NCBI GenBank assembly: GCA_012838235.1
Contig: DUPQ01000065.1
Location: 1 to 64,000 of the forward strand
Source of the DNA: Clostridiaceae bacterium
GTDB taxonomy: Bacteria > Bacillota > Clostridia > DUPQ01
DNA: 64,000 nt
Direction: 5' to 3'
In this document: positions 27,316-34,653 of the stretch, piece after piece
How positions within the stretch are numbered: the stretch's first letter is position 1
How the letters are laid out: each line of letters begins with the position of its first letter
Translations under genes and position numbers: made by a program
The notes under the pieces: model-generated
What the model saw: the letters and a program-made list of their open reading frames with translations, nothing else
Database searches by the model: none
Told to the model about the DNA's origin: nothing

Positions 27316-28854
27316 ATGAGCATGACAGAAAAAGTAGATGAATTAAGAAAAAGAAAGCAGCAAACATCTCTTGGAAGGGGTCAACAGCGGATTGAAGACG
27401 GTAAAGCCAAAGGAAAGAAGATGGCAGCCGACAGAATATCCAAGTTGCTGGATTCGGGTTCTTTCATAGAGACCGATGCTTTTACCCAATCAAGAAGTAC
27501 GGATTTCGACATGGCCTCAAAAAGAGCAGACGGTGACGGTGTGATATGCGGGTACGGTAAGATTAATAACCGACCCGTTTTTATTGCTTCACAGGACTAT
27601 TCGGTCTTACACGGCTCGGTAGGCGAGATGCATGCAAAGAAGATAGAAAGAACCATCGATTGCGCTATCAAGACGGGAGTACCTGTCATTTACTTGTTGG
27701 ATTCCGACGGTGCCAGAGTAGAAGAAGGTACCGATGTGCTTGCCGGCATCGGCGGAGTTTTAACAAAACAGTCCATGGCAAGCGGAGTGATTCCTCAAAT
27801 AAGTGTAGTACTGGGCAACTGCGCAGGTATTTCATCATTGTTTACGGCCATGAGTGATTTTGTTGTTATGGCGGACAAGATAAGCTGCATGTATATGAAC
27901 GGCCCCGAAGCTATCTTAGGTATTTCGGGAGTAAAAACAACCGACGAAGAGATAGGAAGTGCCGCTACACATGCAACATCAAGCGGTAATGCGCACATAC
28001 GTTGCGAGAATGAAGATGACTGTATAAATGCGGTTAAACTGCTTTTATCCTATCTTCCCGATAACAATCTTACCGAAGCTTTAAAACTTGAAGTATCGGA
28101 TGCTCCCGACAGAACTGCGGAAAATCTGTATGAGACGGTAGCCGATTCATATGATATGAGAGAGGTTATCACTTCGGTAACAGATACATCAACCTTTATG
28201 GAAATACAATCGGAGTTCGCTGCTTCCATGATAACGGGTTTTGCAAGAATGAACGGTCAATCGGTAGGTATTGTGGCAAACAATCCTGCGGTAAATGAAG
28301 GTCGTATCGATATGCATGCCGCCGATAAAGCTGCAAGGTTCGTAAGACTTTTAGATTGCTTTAATATTCCGATAATTACTTTTACACATACATCGGGCTA
28401 TGTTGCAGATGCATTGCAGGAAAAAGAAGGACTGATAAGGCATGCGGCAAAAATGGTATATGCATTCACGGAAGCCGATGTGCCTAAGATAAATATAATC
28501 ACGGGTAAGGCAATAGGCGGCGCTTACATAGCGATGAACAGCAAGGCTACAGGTTGCGATATTGTATTTGCTTATCCCACCGCAAGTGTTGCGGTAATGG
28601 ACAGCGAGGGAGCCGCCAATATAATTTACAACGAGCAGATAGCAAAAAGCGACAATCCCGTTGAGTTCAGAAAAGCAAAGATTAAAGAATATCATGAGCG
28701 ATTCGCATCACCTTACGAAGCCGCAAAAAGAGGATATGTGGATGATGTCATAAATCCGGCATTTACGCGTGCTTACGTAATAACTGCATTGGAAATGCTC
28801 AAATCAAAAAGAGAAAATCGTCCTAACAGAAAACATGGCAATATGCCGCTTTAA
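27316..28854 (+). CDS. Acyl-CoA carboxyltransferase subunit (12S / MmdA-like)
   Basis: 512 aa, the length of propionyl-CoA carboxylase beta or methylmalonyl-CoA decarboxylase alpha. Two crotonase-like halves are visible, with oxyanion-hole glycines in VIYLLDSDGARVEEG and GNCAGISSL, and in FTHTSGYVADALQEKEG and GKAIGGAYIAMNS. It would transfer CO2 between an acyl-CoA and the biotin carried by the next protein. Acyl-CoA preference (methylmalonyl or acetyl) cannot be fixed from sequence. First of three genes 12-19 nt apart. Confidence 0.9.
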   Translation: MSMTEKVDELRKRKQQTSLGRGQQRIEDGKAKGKKMAADRISKLLDSGSFIETDAFTQSRSTDFDMASKRADGDGVICGYGKINNRPVFIASQDYSVLHGSVGEMHAKKIERTIDCAIKTGVPVIYLLDSDGARVEEGTDVLAGIGGVLTKQSMASGVIPQISVVLGNCAGISSLFTAMSDFVVMADKISCMYMNGPEAILGISGVKTTDEEIGSAATHATSSGNAHIRCENEDDCINAVKLLLSYLPDNNLTEALKLEVSDAPDRTAENLYETVADSYDMREVITSVTDTSTFMEIQSEFAASMITGFARMNGQSVGIVANNPAVNEGRIDMHAADKAARFVRLLDCFNIPIITFTHTSGYVADALQEKEGLIRHAAKMVYAFTEADVPKINIITGKAIGGAYIAMNSKATGCDIVFAYPTASVAVMDSEGAANIIYNEQIAKSDNPVEFRKAKIKEYHERFASPYEAAKRGYVDDVINPAFTRAYVITALEMLKSKRENRPNRKHGNMPL

Positions 28855-28872
28855 TAAACGGAGGAAATATAT

Positions 28873-29274
28873 ATGAAAAAGTTCATAGCAAGAGTTAACG
28901 GAAAAGAATATGTAGTGGAATTGGAAGAAGTTACGGGAACACCTGCCGTTTCGGCACCTGTTGTTACCGTAGCGACGCCTGTTGCTGCACCTGTAGTTAA
29001 GGAAGAAGTAAAGCAGGAAGTTCCTGCTCCCAAAAAGACCGTATCTTCCGGTACGGCAGGCTCTGTCAGAATAGAGGCTCCCATGCCCGGTACTATTTTA
29101 AGCGTAAAGGTATCGGTAGGACAGGCTGTCAAGAAAGGTCAGGCTGTAGCCATACTGGAGGCAATGAAAATGGAGAACGATATAGTTGCCGCACAGGACG
29201 GTGTTATCGTATCGGTTAATGTATCCAACGGAGAGAGCGTGGAAACGGGACAGCTTTTAGTGTCCATGGATTAG
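28873..29274 (+). CDS. Biotin carboxyl carrier protein (1.3S-like)
   Basis: 133 aa. An N-terminal segment (about 1-22) is followed by an Ala/Pro/Val-rich linker (about 22-60) and a biotinyl domain (about 62-133) with EAMKMEND, whose Lys is the biotinylation site. It shuttles the carboxyl group between the two flanking subunits. The order and linker match decarboxylase gamma-type or transcarboxylase 1.3S subunits. Confidence 0.93.
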   Translation: MKKFIARVNGKEYVVELEEVTGTPAVSAPVVTVATPVAAPVVKEEVKQEVPAPKKTVSSGTAGSVRIEAPMPGTILSVKVSVGQAVKKGQAVAILEAMKMENDIVAAQDGVIVSVNVSNGESVETGQLLVSMD

Positions 29275-29286
29275 AAAGGGTTCAAG

Positions 29287-30681
29287 ATGAGAGTACAAAT
29301 CACTGAGACAATTTTGCGGGATGCGCATCAGTCGTTAATTGCGACAAGGATGAGCACTGAAGATATGAAAGATGCCTTACAGCTTCTGGATAAGATAGGG
29401 TATTTTTCATTGGAGTGTTGGGGTGGTGCCACTTTTGATTCCTGCGTCAGGTTTTTGAATGAAGATCCGTGGGAACGGTTGAGATTTATAAGGAAGAATG
29501 TTAAGAATACCAAACTGCAGATGCTTTTAAGAGGACAAAACCTTTTGGGCTACAAGCATTATGCGGATGATGTTGTGGAATATTTCGTTCAGAAGTCGGT
29601 TGCAAACGGTATTGATATTATAAGGATATTCGACGCATTGAACGATTCGAGAAATCTCGAGACAGCCATGAGAGCCTGCAAAAAAGAAGGCGGGCATGCA
29701 CAAGGAGCAATATGTTATACAATATCGCCTGTGCATACTTTCGAGCAGTATTTAAAAGATGCCAAATATCTTGTGGAAGCGGGTGCCGATTCCATATGTA
29801 TTAAAGATATGGCGGGACTGTTGCTTCCGTATACGGCTTATGATTTGGTTAAAGTATTAAAGGAACATGTCAAGCTTCCTATTCAGGTACATACCCACTA
29901 TACCGCCGGAACGGCATCCATGACATATATTAAAGCGGCCGAAGCGGGAGCGGATATCTTAGACTGTGCTTTATCGCCCTTTTCACAGGGTACCAGTCAG
30001 CCGCCTACCGAGAGTATTGTTGCGGCACTCAGAGGTACGCCATATGACACCGGTCTGGTTTTAGCGGATATTAATGAAATATCACAGATATTCAGAGCGG
30101 TACGTGAAAAATATATCAAATCAGGGTTGCTCAATCCCAAGGTTATGGGTGTGGACATCAACACTCTCATATATCAGGTTCCGGGCGGAATGCTTTCCAA
30201 TTTGGTTAATCAGATGAAAGAAGCGGGTAAAGAAGATCAGCTTCAGGATGTGCTTAAGGAGGTTCCGAGAGTAAGAGAAGATTTCGGATATCCTCCGCTT
30301 GTAACACCTACAAGCCAGATAGTGGGAACACAGTCGGTAATGAACGTCATTTCCGGCGAAAGATACAAGATGGTTCCCAAGGAATCGAAAGACCTTGTAG
30401 CGGGCAAATACGGAAAGACTCCCGTAGCAATTAAACAGGAAATAATAGATAAGATACTGAAAGGTGAAAAGCCCATTACTCACAGACCGGCTGATGACAT
30501 TGCTCCGGCTCTGGAAGAAACAAGGCGCGAGATGAAGGAATATTTAGAACAGGAGGAGGATGTGCTTACATACGCCATGTTCCCCAAAGTGGCAAAGGAT
30601 TTTTTCGAACACAGAAGGGCGGTAAAGTATAAACTGGACAAGGATCTTACCGACATGGAGGACAAGGTCCATCCCGTATAA
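29287..30681 (+). CDS. oadA: Oxaloacetate/pyruvate carboxyltransferase subunit (OadA/5S-like), without biotin domain
   Basis: 464 aa. It is a DRE-TIM carboxyltransferase: TILRDAHQSL at the N-terminus, WGGATFDSC, RIFDALND, CIKDMAGLL with the carbamylated-Lys region, and HTHYTAGTAS metal ligands. The PYC_OADA conserved domain extends to about 450. The biotin domain often fused to OadA is absent here; the separate carrier upstream takes its place. It would move CO2 between biotin and pyruvate/oxaloacetate. No OadB-type sodium-pump subunit lies nearby. Confidence 0.93.
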   Translation: MRVQITETILRDAHQSLIATRMSTEDMKDALQLLDKIGYFSLECWGGATFDSCVRFLNEDPWERLRFIRKNVKNTKLQMLLRGQNLLGYKHYADDVVEYFVQKSVANGIDIIRIFDALNDSRNLETAMRACKKEGGHAQGAICYTISPVHTFEQYLKDAKYLVEAGADSICIKDMAGLLLPYTAYDLVKVLKEHVKLPIQVHTHYTAGTASMTYIKAAEAGADILDCALSPFSQGTSQPPTESIVAALRGTPYDTGLVLADINEISQIFRAVREKYIKSGLLNPKVMGVDINTLIYQVPGGMLSNLVNQMKEAGKEDQLQDVLKEVPRVREDFGYPPLVTPTSQIVGTQSVMNVISGERYKMVPKESKDLVAGKYGKTPVAIKQEIIDKILKGEKPITHRPADDIAPALEETRREMKEYLEQEEDVLTYAMFPKVAKDFFEHRRAVKYKLDKDLTDMEDKVHPV

Positions 30682-30691
30682 AATGAATTGT

Positions 30692-30731
30692 AAACACCTT
30701 TAGGTTTCAAAAATACCTGAAGGTGTTTTTT
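30692..30731 (+). terminator. Intrinsic terminator of the carboxyltransferase cluster
   Basis: AACACCTTTAGGT pairs with ACCTGAAGGTGTT and is followed by a T run (30726-30731). Confidence 0.9.
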
Positions 30732-30815
30732 CACCCCCTGCGGGCCGGGAAAATGCAGGATTGGATATTTAATTATTCATAATAAGTGGTATATATAAAG
30801 AAAACAGGTGAAACG

Positions 30816-31676
30816 ATGAGTATTAAAGACAGATTGAGAAACACAAAAGGCTTCAGTAAAGGACAGAAAAAAATAGCGGAATATATTTTGGCCAATTTCG
30901 ACAAGGCTCCTTTCCTTACGGCAACCAAACTGGCTGCCGAAGCCGATACCTCGGAGTCCACGGTAGTGCGATTTGCCATTGAGTTGGGTTATGACGGATT
31001 TCCCGATATGCAAAGAGATATGAAGGAAGTTGCCCGACAGACTCTCACTTCGGCAGAGCGCCTTATCAGGATATCCGATACGGTGGATATGGATAATGTG
31101 CTTATGTCGGTAATGAAATCGGATATTATGTCCATAAGAGAAACAATGAATATGATAGATGTCGATGTATTCAATACCGTTGTGGATAAGCTTTCAGCCG
31201 CAAAGAGAATATATATTTTGGGTATCCGAAGCTCCTATTCCGTTGCATTGTACATGTCCATATATTTCCGTATGATTTTTGACAATGTGCATCTTGTGGG
31301 CTTACCGGGAGCGGCCGATGTTTTTGAAGAGATTATATCCGTAAACAATTCCGATGCATTTATCGGTATAACCTTTCCGCGTTACTCCAGAAGGACGGTT
31401 CACGCCATGGAAATAGCAAAAAACAACGGAGCATATACCGTTGCCTTAACCGATAGTATGGATGCTCCCATAACCGAGGTGGCACACAATGTACTTGTTG
31501 CAAGAAGCGGTCTTACCGGATTTGTCGATTCGCTTACCGCTCCGTTTTCCGTTGTCAATGCTCTGATAGCCGCCTGCGGCATAAAAAAAGATAAGGAGTT
31601 GTTGAAAAAGCTTCAGAATTTGGAACAAATATGGAAAGAACACTCTATCTATACGATGGAAAACAAGAAGAAATGA
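30816..31676 (+). CDS. MurR/RpiR-family transcriptional regulator
   Basis: 286 aa from ATG 30816, 4 nt after AGGTGA. An N-terminal HTH_6 domain (about 1-77: FSKGQKKIAEYIL...AEADTSESTVVRFAIELGYDGFPDMQ) precedes a SIS sugar-phosphate-binding domain (about 120-250: RIYILGIRSSYSVALYMS). Such proteins sense phosphorylated sugars such as N-acetylmuramate-6-phosphate. The target is unknown. The gene runs straight into the flavoprotein gene (ATGA overlap), so the two are co-transcribed. Confidence 0.92.
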   Translation: MSIKDRLRNTKGFSKGQKKIAEYILANFDKAPFLTATKLAAEADTSESTVVRFAIELGYDGFPDMQRDMKEVARQTLTSAERLIRISDTVDMDNVLMSVMKSDIMSIRETMNMIDVDVFNTVVDKLSAAKRIYILGIRSSYSVALYMSIYFRMIFDNVHLVGLPGAADVFEEIISVNNSDAFIGITFPRYSRRTVHAMEIAKNNGAYTVALTDSMDAPITEVAHNVLVARSGLTGFVDSLTAPFSVVNALIAACGIKKDKELLKKLQNLEQIWKEHSIYTMENKKK

Positions 31677-32923
31677 AAAAAAGTTATGATGTCATAGTTG
31701 TCGGTGCCGGTGCAGCCGGGATGATGGCCGCTATAACTGCCGCAGATAAAAACTTCAGTGTATTGGTAATAGAGCAAAAAAAACAGGAAGGCAGCAAGAT
31801 ACTTGTTACCGGTAAAGGCCGATGCAACATTACCAATGATACCGATAGTGCAGGTGTAATGAAAAATGTAATGTCCAACCGCACTTTTCTTTATTCCGCT
31901 CTTTTTACTTTTCCTCCGTCGGAGATTATCCGATATTTCAACAACATAGGTGTAGCCACCGTTACCGAAAGGGGAAGAAGGGTTTTTCCAAAGTCGGGTA
32001 AAGCGGCTGATGTACGCGATGCGCTTGTAAAACAGATGCGAAAGTCAAAAGTAAATGTACTTAAACGCAATAAAGTTACAAGTGCCATAAAAGGTAACGA
32101 CGGTTTTTACTATGTGAATGTATTGAATGATGATAATATGACCGATTGCTTCAGATGTGTAAACCTCATACTTGCAACGGGAGGAATGACCTATCGGTCC
32201 ACAGGAAGCGACGGCTCCGGTTACGAGCTGGCAAAAAAACTGGGACATACGGTTACCGAGCTTAAAGGTGCATTAACAGGTCTTTTGACAAAAGAAAAAT
32301 GGGTAGCCGAGACTATGGGACTTACATTGAGGAATGTGTCGCTTACGGTAAAAAAAGACGGTAAGGCATTATACAAAGAGCAAGGGGAGTTGCTGTTTAC
32401 GCATTTCGGTATATCCGGTCCGGTTGTACTTACAGCAAGCAGATATCTTTTGGATACCGATTACAGAAACACGGTAGCGGTTATCGATCTTAAGCCCGCT
32501 TTGGAGTATCAGACTCTTTATAAAAGGATTACTTCGGACATGGAAAAGAATGCGTCGAAAAAGTATGCAAACTCTTTAGATGCTCTGCTGCCCAAATCGC
32601 TCATTCCGGTGATTATAAAGTTATCGGGAATAGATCCCGATAAGGTATGTAACCAGATTTCAAGAGAAGAAAAAACTTCATTGGTAAAACTGCTTAAAAA
32701 CCTCACACTTACGGTAACATCGGGTATGGATATTGATGATGCCGTTGTCACAAAAGGCGGCATTTCGGTAAAAGAAATAAACCCTTCAACAATGGAATCT
32801 AAGATATCGCCACGCCTGTTTTTTGCGGGAGAAATAATAGACTGTGATGCACTTACAGGAGGATATAACCTGACAATAGCTTTTTCCACCGGTTATTTGG
32901 CAGGAAAAAGTGTATATTTATAA
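31673..32923 (+). CDS. HI0933/BaiN-family FAD-dependent oxidoreductase
   Basis: 416 aa from ATG 31673, which overlaps the regulator stop; an ATG at 31631 would overlap by 46 nt. The dinucleotide-binding motif VVGAGAAGMMAA is at the N-terminus, GKGRCNITND follows, then ILATGGMTYRSTGSDGSGY. The C-terminal GEIIDCDALTGGYNLTIAF is the family's closing FAD motif. Members are annotated as aminoacetone oxidase-like or bile-acid-reducing flavoproteins; the real substrate is unknown. The position before cmk recurs in Clostridia. Confidence 0.92.
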   Translation: MKKSYDVIVVGAGAAGMMAAITAADKNFSVLVIEQKKQEGSKILVTGKGRCNITNDTDSAGVMKNVMSNRTFLYSALFTFPPSEIIRYFNNIGVATVTERGRRVFPKSGKAADVRDALVKQMRKSKVNVLKRNKVTSAIKGNDGFYYVNVLNDDNMTDCFRCVNLILATGGMTYRSTGSDGSGYELAKKLGHTVTELKGALTGLLTKEKWVAETMGLTLRNVSLTVKKDGKALYKEQGELLFTHFGISGPVVLTASRYLLDTDYRNTVAVIDLKPALEYQTLYKRITSDMEKNASKKYANSLDALLPKSLIPVIIKLSGIDPDKVCNQISREEKTSLVKLLKNLTLTVTSGMDIDDAVVTKGGISVKEINPSTMESKISPRLFFAGEIIDCDALTGGYNLTIAFSTGYLAGKSVYL

Positions 32924-32930
32924 TCTTTTG

Positions 32931-32959
32931 TTGTAAAATGTGTTTTTAATATATATAAT
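32931..32959 (+). promoter_or_regulatory. Promoter before hutP-cmk-plsC-ispH/rpsA
   Basis: TTGTAA (32931-32936), 17-bp spacer, TATAAT (32954-32959), 23 bp before the hutP start. Confidence 0.7.
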
Positions 32960-32982
32960 TAACCGACAAAGGAAGACGATTG

Positions 32983-33402
32983 ATGGAAAATGAAACAATA
33001 GGCAGTAAAGATACTTCAAAAGCGGCAATCAGGCTATCGGTTTCTTCTACCAGAGAGGAAGAATATGCTTTGATTAAAGACTATGCCGAGCAAGGCATTA
33101 AATGTGTTGCTGTGGATTTCGGAGGCGACTTCATATCTTCCGTTTCCAAGATTATCGAACGGGCCGTAGTTGCTTCAAAAAGACAAAATGTAATACGTGA
33201 TGTTCACCATGAACAGGGTGCCGTGGTAGGTGCCACCCGCGAAGCCTTGGGACAGATTATGCCCAAAGCGATAGGTTGCAATATCGGGGGTAAGATAGGT
33301 ATTGCCAGATACAAGGAGCATATAACCGTTGCGGTATTTACCGGCATAGGTTTCTTAAATCTGGATGAAGTAGGAATAGGATTGGGGCACAGAAGTATAT
33401 GA
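32983..33402 (+). CDS. hutP: HutP-family RNA-binding protein
   Basis: 139 aa from ATG 32983. The pattern is HutP-like: SKIIERAVVASKRQNVI, VHHEQGAVVGATREAL, GGKIGIARYKEHITVAVF, and the closing GIGLGHRSI, whose His aligns with the histidine/metal-binding end of Bacillus HutP. In Bacillus HutP is a histidine- and Mg-dependent antiterminator of the hut operon. No hut genes are here; clostridial versions sit before cmk, so the RNA target is probably different. It overlaps cmk (ATGA). Confidence 0.85.
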   Translation: MENETIGSKDTSKAAIRLSVSSTREEEYALIKDYAEQGIKCVAVDFGGDFISSVSKIIERAVVASKRQNVIRDVHHEQGAVVGATREALGQIMPKAIGCNIGGKIGIARYKEHITVAVFTGIGFLNLDEVGIGLGHRSI

Positions 33403-34064
33403 AGTATAAATCCATAGCCATTGACGGTCCTGCGGGAAGCGGTAAGAGCCTGATGGCGAGAATGCTGTCGGAACAAAAAGGTTATACATATTTAGATACC
33501 GGAGCAATGTATCGTACTGTAGCGCTGAAAGCTATAAGAAGCGGTATAGATACTTTGGACGGTGAAAAAATCGCTGAACTGATTAAAAATATAAATTTTA
33601 AATTGGTTATAAAAGATAACAAACAATACAATTATCTGGATAACCGATGTGTTGACGGTCTTATACGTACCAATCAGGTAAGTAAAGGCGCATCGGATGT
33701 ATCCAAGTTTCCTCCCGTGAGACTGTTTTTGGTGGAGATGCAAAGACAGGTAGCCAAAGAGCATAATGTCGTAATGGAAGGCAGAGATATAGGCACTTAT
33801 GTGCTTCCCGATGCCGACTATAAGTTCTTCTTAACTGCAAGCAATGAGGTACGGGCAAAAAGACGTCTGTTGCAGATGCAACAGGAGGGGAAAACCGTAA
33901 CATATGAGGAAGTGCTGGCCGATATAATATACAGAGATAAGCAGGACTCGGAAAGAGATTTTGCACCGCTTAAAAAAGCTGATGATGCAATAGAAATAGA
34001 TACATCAAAAATGGGAATAGATGAGGTTTTTGCAACCTTGTCGGGGTACATCAATGGGAAATAA
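33399..34064 (+). CDS. cmk: Cytidylate kinase
   Basis: 221 aa. P-loop IDGPAGSGKSLMARML at the N-terminus, the CMP-binding signature YLDTGAMYRTVA, and EGRDIGTYVLPDADYKFFL. It phosphorylates CMP and dCMP. It starts on the hutP stop and overlaps plsC by 11 nt. Confidence 0.96.
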   Translation: MKYKSIAIDGPAGSGKSLMARMLSEQKGYTYLDTGAMYRTVALKAIRSGIDTLDGEKIAELIKNINFKLVIKDNKQYNYLDNRCVDGLIRTNQVSKGASDVSKFPPVRLFLVEMQRQVAKEHNVVMEGRDIGTYVLPDADYKFFLTASNEVRAKRRLLQMQQEGKTVTYEEVLADIIYRDKQDSERDFAPLKKADDAIEIDTSKMGIDEVFATLSGYINGK

Positions 34065-34653
34065 ATGTTTCAGAAAATTTTGTCGCGGAATAGTAAGAGG
34101 AATAGTTAAAATATTCTACCGTGTCGAGTATATCGGTGAAAAATATCCTGAAGAAGGGCCTTATGTAATATGCCCCAACCATCTGAGCATTCTGGATATA
34201 GTATTTGTCATTCTGCACTCCAAAAAGAGATGGGTTTACTTTATGGCTAAAAGCGAACTGTATAAACACAAGCTTTCCGCATGGTTTTTGGATAAGATGG
34301 GTGCCTTTCCCGTAAGAAGAGGGCAATGCGATGTAAGAAGCATAAAACGTGCAGTGACTTTGATACAGGAAGGTAAACTTGTATGCATATTTCCGCAAGG
34401 GACCAGACAGAAAGGCAATAAGATTCTGCCGCCCAGAAGAGGGGTTGCAATGCTGTCCGCTTTAACCGGGGCGGAAGTAATACCGGTGTTTATTGAAAGG
34501 AAAGCCAAGATACACAAGAAAACAAAAGTTTATGTAGGCAAACCCGTCAACACCGGTCTGGACAGGAACTCTTCCAAAGAAGAGATTGCAAAAAAGAGTG
34601 TGGAACTTATGGATATAGTCTACAACCTGCCGGAGGTATATAAAGATAAGTAA
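34054..34653 (+). CDS. plsC: 1-acyl-sn-glycerol-3-phosphate acyltransferase
   Basis: 199 aa from ATG 34054 (GGGGT 6 nt upstream), inside the cmk end. The acyltransferase HX4D motif is NHLSILD near 47. Block III is FPQGTRQKG (the glycerophosphate-binding Glu of FPEGTRS is Gln here) and block IV is VIPVFIE. It makes phosphatidic acid at the inner membrane face. The Gln in place of Glu is a mild departure from the consensus but occurs in some homologues. Confidence 0.93.
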   Translation: MGNKCFRKFCRGIVRGIVKIFYRVEYIGEKYPEEGPYVICPNHLSILDIVFVILHSKKRWVYFMAKSELYKHKLSAWFLDKMGAFPVRRGQCDVRSIKRAVTLIQEGKLVCIFPQGTRQKGNKILPPRRGVAMLSALTGAEVIPVFIERKAKIHKKTKVYVGKPVNTGLDRNSSKEEIAKKSVELMDIVYNLPEVYKDK

